From the NCBI RefSeq assembly GCF_026343295.1, contig NZ_JAPELY010000005.1, forward strand, positions 124,001-188,000: a DNA stretch of 64,000 nucleotides, in the 5' to 3' direction. A program made the translations under genes and the position numbers. The notes beneath the pieces are model-generated. The model was not told the DNA's origin and did no database searches. It saw only the letters and a program-made list of their open reading frames with translations. Positions 36,375 to 47,056 of the stretch are shown here, piece by piece. The stretch is from Streptomyces sp. NBC_00083. Its GTDB lineage: Bacteria; Actinomycetota; Actinomycetes; Streptomycetales; Streptomycetaceae. Each line of letters begins with the position of its first letter. The first letter of the stretch is position 1.

Positions 36375-37391
36375 GTGCTGATCAGCGTCTACGTTCCCTT
36401 CGTCATCACCACCGTCCTCGCGGTGGTCGCGCCGCGACTGGCGCGGCGGCTCACCCCTCGCCCCGCCGCCTGGGCGCTGGCCTGCGCCGCGCTCGTCACG
36501 GCGGTCGGCTGGGCGGGCTCGCTCGCCCTGCTGGCGTTCACCGGCATAGCGCAGATTCCCCAGGTCGCGGCCGAGGGGCACTGGTCGGTGGCCGCGGTGC
36601 GCGCGCAGGACCCGGTGTACGTCGCCGTCGCGGCCCTCAGCGCGATCGTCCTGGTGTCGAGCGTCGCCTCCCTTGCGGTGGCCGCCGTCCGCCAGACCCG
36701 CCGGGTGCTGCGCGCGCGCAAGGAGTGCGCCGAACTCCCGCACGGCTCAGAGCTGACCGTGCTCGACGACGACACCCCGCTGGCGTTCGCCCTGCCGGGG
36801 GCGCCCGGCCGCATCGTCGTCTCGCGGGGGATGCTGCGCCGACTCGGCCACGACGAGCGGACCGCCCTCCTGGCACACGAACGGGCCCACCTGCGCGGAC
36901 GGCACTACATCTTCCTCAGCCTGTGGCAGCTCACCGCGGCCCTCAACCCTCTTCTGCGCCCCCTGGCCAGGGCCGGCGCCTTCGCCCTGGAACGCTGGGC
37001 CGACGAGGAGGCCGCGGCACAGATCGGCGACCGCTCGGTCGTCGCCCGAGCGGTCGGACGCGCCGCCCTCGCGACGGCGGGCACGCCCCGCCCCGGCCTC
37101 CTCGCCGCGACGGGCGGCGAAGTCCCCCAGCGCGTACGGGCCCTGCTGGCACCGCCCCCCGCCCCCCGCAGCCTGCCGTTCGTGGCCGGCGCCCTCCTGC
37201 TGAGCGTGTGCTGCGCGAGCCTGGCCAACGCCGCGTCCGACAGCGACGAGATCGTCGACAGCGCCAAGCGCGCCCAGTGCGCCGAACTGCCGGCCACGAC
37301 AACGGCCCCACCCCCGACCCCCCACCACCACACCCCCGCCTTCCACTGCGGCCCCCACCACTGGACCCCCCACACCGAACACCGCTCCTAG
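36375..37391 (+). CDS. M56-family membrane metalloprotease (BlaR-like, no penicillin-binding sensor)
   Basis: 338 residues from GTG at 36375. Three N-terminal helices (3-20, 34-56, 80-105), then the gluzincin site HERAH (168-172) with a downstream Glu in LERWADEEAAAQ, and a further helix near 270. Unlike staphylococcal BlaR1 it lacks the extracellular beta-lactam-binding domain; the C-terminus is short and Pro/His-rich (HHHTPAFHCGPHHW), possibly binding metal. It should cleave or trigger cleavage of the BlaI repressor encoded just upstream. The signal is unknown. Confidence 0.9.
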   Translation: MLISVYVPFVITTVLAVVAPRLARRLTPRPAAWALACAALVTAVGWAGSLALLAFTGIAQIPQVAAEGHWSVAAVRAQDPVYVAVAALSAIVLVSSVASLAVAAVRQTRRVLRARKECAELPHGSELTVLDDDTPLAFALPGAPGRIVVSRGMLRRLGHDERTALLAHERAHLRGRHYIFLSLWQLTAALNPLLRPLARAGAFALERWADEEAAAQIGDRSVVARAVGRAALATAGTPRPGLLAATGGEVPQRVRALLAPPPAPRSLPFVAGALLLSVCCASLANAASDSDEIVDSAKRAQCAELPATTTAPPPTPHHHTPAFHCGPHHWTPHTEHRS

Positions 37392-37443
37392 CGACTCCGC
37401 GAACCCGGCCCCGGCCCAGCAGTTCGCCCCCTCCCGACCCTGC

Positions 37444-38655
37444 TCACCACGCCTCCGACTGCTCCCCCAACTCCTTTTCCAGCGGCGGCCGTTGGCGGCC
37501 CAGGGCTCGGAGGGCCAGGAGCGGGAAGGCCAGGACCGAGAGCATCGCCGCGCCCACCAGCGCGGCGGCCTCGTTCTTCTCCAGCACGCCGTCGTCGACC
37601 CCGATCGTCGTGATCGCGACGACCAGCGGCAGGCACGTCGCCGAGTAGAGCAGCAGCGACACGCGTTCGCGACGGGAGAGGTCGCGGGGGGCGAGCAGCC
37701 AGGCGGGGGCGCCGCGTACCAGGAGGAACAGGAGGAGGAAGACCAGGAGCAGGAGCAGGGGACGGCCGCCGCCGAGCAGGGCGTCGAGGTCGAAGTCGAT
37801 GCCGGTCACGATGAAGAAGAACGGCACCAGGAAGCCGAACCCCATCGCCTCGATCCTGCCGAGGACTTCCGCACTGCTCTCGGGGGCCGCGCCGTTCAGG
37901 ACCAGCCGGGTGAGCAGCCCGGCGGCGAACGCGCCGAGCAGGGTGTCCAGGCCGAACGCCACGGACAGGCCGAGCATGGCGGCCAGCAGCAGCATCACCA
38001 GGCGGACCGCGAACTGGCCGCTGGTGTGCAGCGTGGTGGCGACGACACGGGCGAACCACGGCGGGCGCGGCCGCATCGCCCAGCAGACGGCGCCCGCGGT
38101 CACCGCGGCGAACGCGGCGAGGACGGCGGTGGCCGCGCCCGGCGCACGCCCGCTGAGCAGCAGCGCCATCGCGATGATCGGGCCGAACTCGCCGACCGCG
38201 CCGAAGGCCATCACGACCGTGCCGAACCGGCCGTGCAGCACACCCGAGTCGCGCAGCATCGGCAGGACCGCCCCGAGCGCCGTGCTGGTGAGCGCGGTGC
38301 CGACGACGAAGCTCTTGGTCGCCTGCGCCCCGGTCAGCGCGAACGCGATGCCCAGGGCCACCGCGAGCGTCAGCAGCCACGCCCCCGCGGCCCGGCGCAG
38401 CGTGTCCCCGCGTACCGCCGCGAACTCGATCTCGTACCCCGCCAGGAAGATCATCATCGAAAGGCCCAGGTTGGACAGGGTGGCGATGAGGTCGTCGGAG
38501 TGCGCCCAGCCCAGGGCGTCGGGGCCGATCACGATGCCGAGGCCGATCTCGAAGATCGCCAGGGGCACCGTCAGCCATCGGGCCGCCGCGAAGGCGAGGA
38601 GCGGGGCCAGCACCGCGATGGCCATGATCAGGATCAGCGTCCCGGGAGATGACAT
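37444..38655 (-). CDS. Cation/proton antiporter, CPA2 (KefB/NapA-like) family
   Basis: 403 residues with about 12 to 13 membrane helices. EIGLGIVIGPDALGW near 37, SNLGLSMMIFLAGYEIEF near 63 and TALTSTALGAVLPMLRDSG near 120 are CPA2 landmarks; GAVGEFGPIIAMALL near 152 corresponds to the ion-binding helix. It exchanges Na+ or K+ for H+ across the membrane. No cytoplasmic TrkA-N domain follows. It sits 10 bases downstream of a polysaccharide deacetylase gene on the same strand, forming an operon. Confidence 0.9.
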   Translation of the reverse strand: MSSPGTLILIMAIAVLAPLLAFAAARWLTVPLAIFEIGLGIVIGPDALGWAHSDDLIATLSNLGLSMMIFLAGYEIEFAAVRGDTLRRAAGAWLLTLAVALGIAFALTGAQATKSFVVGTALTSTALGAVLPMLRDSGVLHGRFGTVVMAFGAVGEFGPIIAMALLLSGRAPGAATAVLAAFAAVTAGAVCWAMRPRPPWFARVVATTLHTSGQFAVRLVMLLLAAMLGLSVAFGLDTLLGAFAAGLLTRLVLNGAAPESSAEVLGRIEAMGFGFLVPFFFIVTGIDFDLDALLGGGRPLLLLLVFLLLFLLVRGAPAWLLAPRDLSRRERVSLLLYSATCLPLVVAITTIGVDDGVLEKNEAAALVGAAMLSVLAFPLLALRALGRQRPPLEKELGEQSEAW

Positions 38656-38665
38656 GGATGTCCCG

Positions 38666-39577
38666 CTACGCCGGCGTCAGGAGCGTGTTCAGGCTCGTGA
38701 CCGTGTAGCCGCGGGTTCTGACCGCGTCGATGATCTGCGACAGTGCCTGCGCGTCGAGGACGTCTCCCTGGCCGTCGAGCGAGCCGACGTGCATCTGGAT
38801 GATCGCGCCGGGGCGCAGCGCGTCGACGGCCCGCTTGACGGCCTTCTGCACGGTCATGCCCGTGGCGGCGCCCTTGTAGCCGGTGGTGTCGGTGGTCCAC
38901 TCGATGTCGGCGTACCCGAGCCGGTTCACCTCGGCGATCTGCTCGGGCGTGGTGTCTCCGTAGGGGAAGCGGAAGAAGGGGAGCGGCACGATGCCGGTGG
39001 CCTCGCGGATGGCCCGGTCGGCGCGGGTGATCTCCCCGGCCCGTTGCGCGGGGGTCAGCTTGCCGAACGGGGCGTGGCTGTAGGAGTGGTTGGCGATGCC
39101 CTGGCGCGCCGCCGCGATGGTGCGGGCCGCGGCGGGGTGGCGTTCCGCGAACTGGCCGGTGAGGAAGAAGGTCGCCGGCGCGTCCTGCTGGCGCAGCACC
39201 TCCAGGACGGTGGCGAGGCCCTGCTCGTCCCAGGCGGCGTTGAAGGTGAGCGCCACGGTGTGGGCGGTAGTCGGGATCCGCCGGACCTCGGCGCCGTACA
39301 GCTTCTCGACGGGGCCGGCGGTGCTCCCCGTGCGGTGCGTGCCGTACGAGGGGGCGACGGGCGCTCTGCCCGCCGCGGCGGCGCCCGCCGGGCCGGCCGG
39401 CGCGAGGGCGAGGGCGAGGGCGAGCGTGAACACGGCGGCCAGGGCGAGCGGCGCCCGGCGCGGCGTCGCCCGTGGGCGGGCCGGGTCGGGGGCCGTACGC
39501 GGCGAACCGAGGTGGAGGGCCGTACGCGGCGAACCGAGGTGGAGGGCCGTACGCGGGGAACCGAGGTCGGGGGCCAT
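38666..39577 (-). CDS. Secreted polysaccharide deacetylase-like protein with variant motif and repeat-encoded N-terminus
   Basis: 303 residues if read from the ATG at 39577, which lacks a clear ribosome site. The first 30 residues are three copies of LGSPRTA-type sequence from a 27-base DNA repeat. Then comes a basic segment and a signal helix (LALAAVFTLALALALAPAG), so the true start could be shorter. In the CE4 domain the first motif is TFNAAWDE (111-118) instead of TFDDGP; the His pair is intact (NHSYSH, His164 and His168), as is FRFPYG. Related TFN-type proteins exist in Gram-positives. Activity is therefore uncertain. It is first in an operon with the antiporter. Confidence 0.78.
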   Translation of the reverse strand: MAPDLGSPRTALHLGSPRTALHLGSPRTAPDPARPRATPRRAPLALAAVFTLALALALAPAGPAGAAAAGRAPVAPSYGTHRTGSTAGPVEKLYGAEVRRIPTTAHTVALTFNAAWDEQGLATVLEVLRQQDAPATFFLTGQFAERHPAAARTIAAARQGIANHSYSHAPFGKLTPAQRAGEITRADRAIREATGIVPLPFFRFPYGDTTPEQIAEVNRLGYADIEWTTDTTGYKGAATGMTVQKAVKRAVDALRPGAIIQMHVGSLDGQGDVLDAQALSQIIDAVRTRGYTVTSLNTLLTPA

Positions 39578-39589
39578 ACGCAGGGAACC
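39491..39589. repeat. 27-bp tandem repeat, about 3.6 copies, at the 5' end of a deacetylase gene
   Basis: Units 39491-39517 and 39518-39544 are identical (GGCCGTACGCGGCGAACCGA then GGTGGAG). The third (39545-39571) and the partial fourth differ by a few bases. The unit is a multiple of three, so copy change keeps the frame. Confidence 0.9.
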
Positions 39590-39739
39590 TACGGGGCCGC
39601 CCATTCCGCAGCGGGGTGCCGCGCAAGCCCGCCGCGACGATTTACCCACATAGGGCGAGAGCCGGTGTTCACGGAGTGACGAACCCGCACCGTCCGGGCG
39701 CACCGGGAGCAACGGTGATAACAGTTCGGGATTCGAGCC

Positions 39740-39768
39740 TTGACCGATGCACTAGGGGGACGTAACTT
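39740..39768 (+). promoter_or_regulatory. Candidate sigma-70-type promoter
   Basis: TTGACC, 17-base spacer, TAACTT. It would start transcription near 39775, ahead of the 25-codon leader frame and the xanthine dehydrogenase operon. GACGTAAC is directly repeated at 39759 and 39771, overlapping the -10. Confidence 0.55.
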
Positions 39769-39814
39769 CGGACGTAACGACCCTGGTGAAATATACAGAA
39801 GGAGGCGATGCCGG

Positions 39815-39892
39815 ATGTCCACCATCTCCGGACTGCTGCGCCTCGCTCACCAGGTCGCCTGGGCCCCCGGCCGTGTAGCACACGGCTGCTGA
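39815..39892 (+). CDS. Candidate 25-residue leader peptide
   Basis: Frame starting MSTISGLLRLAHQVAW and ending GRVAHGC, preceded by AGAAGGAGG at optimal spacing (9 bases) and about 45 bases downstream of a candidate promoter. No protein family is recognised. It could be a regulatory leader for the downstream xanthine dehydrogenase genes, which begin 211 bases later, or an independent small peptide. The stretch 39893-40053 shows no other frame with a ribosome site. Confidence 0.45.
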   Translation: MSTISGLLRLAHQVAWAPGRVAHGC

Positions 39893-39956
39893 ACAGCCCC
39901 CTTCCCGGCTCGCCGATCGCGGCTCCCGGGCTTCTCCGCTTCTCCTTTGCCGCTTA

Positions 39957-39989
39957 GGCACGTCGTTTCCGCCGCTCCGGCACGTCGTT
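39957..39989. promoter_or_regulatory. Direct repeats upstream of the xanthine dehydrogenase operon
   Basis: GGCACGTCGTT occurs at 39957 and 39979, 22 bases apart (two helical turns). TTGCGC hexamers follow at 39988, 40003 and 40024. A candidate regulator site. Confidence 0.4.
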
Positions 39990-40053
39990 GCGCGCCGATC
40001 TGTTGCGCTCCGGGTTCCCAGCGTTGCGCCACCAAATAGAGAAAGCTCCTGAC

Positions 40054-40103
40054 ATGGCTACTCAGATAGTCCGATCGACCATGCGCCGGAATGAGGACGT
40101 GCC

Positions 40104-40110
<7 letters not shown>
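40054..40110 (+). CDS. Candidate 18-residue upstream frame overlapping the XdhA start
   Basis: ATG at 40054, reading MATQIVRSTMRRNEDVPW, stop TAG at 40108-40110, seven bases inside the xdhA frame. GAAAG lies upstream. Translation of this frame would pass over the xdhA ribosome site, so it may couple or limit XdhA synthesis. It may be chance. Confidence 0.3.
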
Positions 40111-44005
<3,895 letters not shown>

Positions 44006-44006
44006 C

Positions 44007-44816
44007 ATGACGTGGGTCGCCGCGGTCGGACGGTTGCGGGCACGCCGGGAAGCCGGCGTCCTCGTCACCGTCGCGACCGTGCGCGGCCATGCCCCACGCG
44101 ACGCCGGCGCCAAGCTGGTGGTGGGGCATCGGCGGACGTGGGGCTCGATCGGTGGCGGCAACGTGGAAGCCGTCGCGATCGACCGGGCCCGGGAGATGCT
44201 GGACGCATCCAAGCCCGAGCCGGAGCTGATCGACTTCGCCCTGAACGACAAGGTGACCAACCAGCACGGTGTCCAGTGCTGCGGCGGCACCGTGTCGGTG
44301 CTGCTCGAACCCCTGCCGGTGGTCCGGGCGGTGGCGCTGTTCGGCGTCGGACACGTCGGTCTGGAACTGGCGCGCATCCTGGCCCGCCAGGACCTCGATC
44401 TGCATCTGATCGACTCGCGCGCCGACATGCTCACCGAGGAGCGGCTCGACGTCCTCGGGGACGCGGTGGCGCAGGTGCATGTGCACCACACGCCGCTGCT
44501 GCCCGAGGAGGTGCTCGAAGAGCTGCCGCGCGGCACCCACGTGCTGATCATGACGCATGATCACGCCGAGGACGCCGCGCTGTGCGACGCCGCCCTGCGC
44601 ACCAGCCACCTCGGGTCGATCGGGCTGATCGGCTCGGCGGCCAAGTGGGTGCGGTTCCGCAAGCGGCTCTCCACCGAGGGCGGTCACGACGACGCCACCA
44701 TCGACCGGATCAAGACGCCGATCGGCCTGGCCGACGTCACCGGCAAGGAGCCCGCGACGATCGCCGTGAGCGTCGCCGCGGACCTGCTGCGGACCTTCGA
44801 GCACGAGATCGACTGA
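44007..44816 (+). CDS. xdhC: XdhC, molybdenum cofactor insertion chaperone
   Basis: About 269 residues from the ATG at 44007, one base after the xdhB stop; GTG at 43998 is an alternative. XdhC signature: RARREAGVLVTVATVRGHAPRDAGAKLVVG, then GSIGGGNVEAVAI and NQHGVQCCGGTVSVLLEPL (cofactor-binding Cys), and a C-terminal Rossmann part VALFGVGHVGLELARILA with SIGLIGSAAKW. It binds sulfurated Mo cofactor and loads it into XdhB. The operon ends at a strong terminator. Confidence 0.95.
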   Translation: MTWVAAVGRLRARREAGVLVTVATVRGHAPRDAGAKLVVGHRRTWGSIGGGNVEAVAIDRAREMLDASKPEPELIDFALNDKVTNQHGVQCCGGTVSVLLEPLPVVRAVALFGVGHVGLELARILARQDLDLHLIDSRADMLTEERLDVLGDAVAQVHVHHTPLLPEEVLEELPRGTHVLIMTHDHAEDAALCDAALRTSHLGSIGLIGSAAKWVRFRKRLSTEGGHDDATIDRIKTPIGLADVTGKEPATIAVSVAADLLRTFEHEID

Positions 44817-44832
44817 CCACGGGACCGCCACC

Positions 44833-44878
44833 ACCGAAAGGGCCCCCACGCTCGTGCGAGCGTGGGGGCCCTTTCGGT
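44833..44878. terminator. Very strong bidirectional terminator
   Basis: 22-base perfect arms, ACCGAAAGGGCCCCCACGCT.. pairing with ..AGCGTGGGGGCCCTTTCGGT, with a 2-base centre. It lies between convergent xdhC and guanine deaminase genes. Confidence 0.95.
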
Positions 44879-44915
44879 GCTACCCAGGTATTCAGGTACT
44901 CGGATGCTCGGGTGC

Positions 44916-45419
44916 TCAGTAGTCGATGCGGTCCGTCTTGGCGACCCAGGCGTCGAACGGCGCCGTACGGTTCGCCATCTCCACGCGCTCGATCTCCAGC
45001 GGCCACAGGTCCGCGGAACGCTTCTCGAAGAGGTCGTAGAACTTGCGGTCGTCGAAACCGGCCACCGCGGCGTCGTCGCGGTCGGCGGCGAAGATGATCC
45101 GGTCGACGCGCGCCCACAGGGCGGAGGAGAGACACATCGGGCAGGGCTCGCACGAGGTGACCAGGACGCAGCCGTCCAGCGAGAACGTGCCGAGCTTCTG
45201 GCAGGCGGCACGGATCGCGGTGACCTCGCCGTGAGCGGTCGGGTCGAGGTGCGAGGTGACGTTGTTGTTCCCGATCGCGACGACCTCGCCGTCCTTGGCG
45301 ATCAGTGCGCCGAACGGACCGCCGCCGTTCAGCACGCTCGTCGTGGCGAGGTTGATGGCCTCGTCCAGCCAGGTGCGCTCAAGCTCCTGGATGCTCGTTT
45401 CGTGCGTGTGCACGGTCAT
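44916..45419 (-). CDS. guaD: Guanine deaminase (CDA-fold)
   Basis: 167 residues from the ATG at 45419 with AAAGGAG 6 bases upstream. Zinc deaminase motifs TAHGEVTAIR (His63, Glu65) and TSCEPCPMCLS (Cys93, Cys96). The C-terminal swap segment, including ADLWPLEIERVEM and ending DRIDY, is typical of bacterial guanine deaminases. It converts guanine to xanthine, the substrate of the adjacent xanthine dehydrogenase. The usual HAE is HGE here. It is convergent with the xdh operon, forming a purine catabolic locus. A longer in-frame extension to 45533 has no ribosome site. Confidence 0.92.
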   Translation of the reverse strand: MTVHTHETSIQELERTWLDEAINLATTSVLNGGGPFGALIAKDGEVVAIGNNNVTSHLDPTAHGEVTAIRAACQKLGTFSLDGCVLVTSCEPCPMCLSSALWARVDRIIFAADRDDAAVAGFDDRKFYDLFEKRSADLWPLEIERVEMANRTAPFDAWVAKTDRIDY

Positions 45420-45432
45420 GGTCTCTCCTTTG

Positions 45433-45600
45433 TCACTGACTGTGGGGAGTCCCCGCATGTGCGGCACACACGGGAGATCGGCGCGACTGGGGCCGAAGGG
45501 GAAGGCGGCTCGCCGACACCACGCACTTGGCACGACGGGTTCCGGTCAGCCCTGCACGCGAGGGCCCGGACAGGAACAGGGTGGGCATGAGCAGCCTCAC
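45433..45600 (-). CDS. Candidate 55-residue upstream frame in the guaD leader
   Basis: GTG at 45600 after GGAAAGGACA, or ATG 12 bases on (MPTLFLSGPSRAGLTG), ending at a TGA 13 bases before the guaD ATG. Basic, without a known domain. It could be a translational leader for guaD or a chance frame. The remainder of 45601-45830 shows no supported gene. Confidence 0.25.
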   Translation of the reverse strand: MRLLMPTLFLSGPSRAGLTGTRRAKCVVSASRLPLRPQSRRSPVCAAHAGTPHSQ

Positions 45601-45830
45601 TGTCCTTTCCGGGCCGTGTTCACGTGCTGTTAACGGGAATATCGCAAGTACATCCGCCCGGCCGTTTCACGGAAAGTCACCGAACCCATGAAGGACTTGG
45701 CTGGTCAGCTTGGTGAACTTGTAGAGTCGCACGAGAGGCGAACCCTTGCTTTGCAGGTGTGAATCATGGTGGGCCCCGTCGCGCGGCCTCCCGGCGGCCA
45801 CCGCCACGAGACCGGCGCGAGGGGTCCTGT

Positions 45831-46457
45831 TCAGGCCAGATGATGCGTGTCGTTGAGGCCGCGCACCGTGGCGGTGCCGTCCTCGTCGTACGTCACGGTC
45901 GACACCGAGGCCGCGGCGAGGTCCATGCGGAACAGGCTGTGCGGCGGCGCCTGGAGGGCGAGGCGCACCAGGGTCCTGAGCGGCCCCACGTGGGAGACGA
46001 CCAGCACGGTGGCGCCGGCGTACCGGGCGACGAGGCGCTTGCGCGCGGCGGTGGCCCGCCAGGTGACCTCCTGCATGGTCTCGCCGCCGCCCGAGGGCGC
46101 GGCCTCGGGCGAGGCGAGCCAGGCCGCCAGGTCGTCCGGGTGGCGCTCGCGCACCTCCCCGAAGGTCAGGCCCTCCCAAGAGCCGAAATCCGCCTCCCGC
46201 AGGTCCCGCTCGACCTGCGCGCTCAGCCCGAGGCGCGCGGCCACCGGCGCCGCGGTCTCCCGGCACCGCCGCATCGGTGAGGTGACGACCGCCTCGATGT
46301 CGCCGCGGCCGGCGAGGGCCTCCGCCGTCGCCAGGGCCTGGCGGCGTCCGGCCGGGGAGAGCCCCGGGTTGGTGCCGCCGCTGCCCGAGAGCCGCCGCTG
46401 CGGCGTGAGCAGGGTTTCGCCGTGCCGCAGCAGTACGAGCGTCGTCACCCCGCTCAC
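45831..46457 (-). CDS. Histidine phosphatase superfamily protein
   Basis: 208 residues from GTG at 46457, overlapping the SRPBCC gene stop. The active-site RHGET is at residue 11, followed by TSPMRRCRETA near 59 and LREADFGSWEGLTFGEV near 87; the second His lies in VLVVSHVGPLRTLVRLAL near 152. These are the landmarks of cobalamin-phosphatase or phosphoglycerate-mutase-like enzymes that remove phosphate from small molecules. It is the last gene of the 45831-50956 operon and may dephosphorylate a pathway intermediate. Confidence 0.88.
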   Translation of the reverse strand: MSGVTTLVLLRHGETLLTPQRRLSGSGGTNPGLSPAGRRQALATAEALAGRGDIEAVVTSPMRRCRETAAPVAARLGLSAQVERDLREADFGSWEGLTFGEVRERHPDDLAAWLASPEAAPSGGGETMQEVTWRATAARKRLVARYAGATVLVVSHVGPLRTLVRLALQAPPHSLFRMDLAAASVSTVTYDEDGTATVRGLNDTHHLA

Positions 46458-46933
46458 TTCGCGGACTTCGCGAAGTGGTCGCGTACGGCGTCGGTCTGCT
46501 TCTCCATGACGTCGATGATCGCCTCGACGACCTTCTCGTCGGCGTCCTCGGCTATGTCCAGGACCCGCGACCAGTCGAAGAAGCTGCGGTTGGGGTCGTT
46601 GGTGATGGCGAAGACCCGGATGGTGGCCTCGTAACGGGCGACACCGCTGGTGGGGGCGACGGCCCGGTAGGACTGGGTGCGGTTGATCTCGTCGCGGGCG
46701 GCGATCTCCTGCTGCACGAGACGGCCGTTCAGCGTCAGCTTGAAGTCGTAGCGGGCCGGGACCGTGTCGACGGAGCCGCCCTCGGTCCAGGTGACGTCGC
46801 GGTGGATGTCCAGGTCGCCCGGGGAGACGATGTCCAGGATCTGCATGGCGTCACGGACGGTCGCCCACACGGTGTCCGGGTCGGCGTCGAGGATGGTCGA
46901 GTGGTACATGGTGTGCTTGCGCTGGATCGGCAC
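46454..46933 (-). CDS. SRPBCC-fold protein (polyketide cyclase/START-like)
   Basis: 159 residues from GTG at 46933 (GAAAGGG upstream). Starts YHSTILDADPDTVWATVRDAMQILDIVSP, the typical first strand and helix of SRPBCC ligand-binding proteins, and ends with a long helix VVEAIIDVMEKQTDAVRDHF. Relatives bind hydrophobic ligands or cyclise polyketides. There is no polyketide synthase nearby, so a substrate-binding or cyclising role in the surrounding operon is inferred. It overlaps the phosphatase gene by four bases (GTGA). Confidence 0.82.
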   Translation of the reverse strand: MPIQRKHTMYHSTILDADPDTVWATVRDAMQILDIVSPGDLDIHRDVTWTEGGSVDTVPARYDFKLTLNGRLVQQEIAARDEINRTQSYRAVAPTSGVARYEATIRVFAITNDPNRSFFDWSRVLDIAEDADEKVVEAIIDVMEKQTDAVRDHFAKSAK

Positions 46934-47056
46934 GGAGTGCCCTTTCTGTTCAGGTGCTGGGGTGCTGAGTCGGCTGCGTGCGCTGCGTGTGCCGCGTGTG
47001 CTGATGGCTGCCGTACGGGGAGCCGCCCCAGGGGAGGGCCGCCGTACGGAGCGTGG

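Noticed and set aside
45600..45700. Plus-strand short frame beginning MSSLTVLSGPCSRAVNG near 45588
   Set aside because: Weak ribosome site, no conserved feature, and it lies antisense to the guaD leader.
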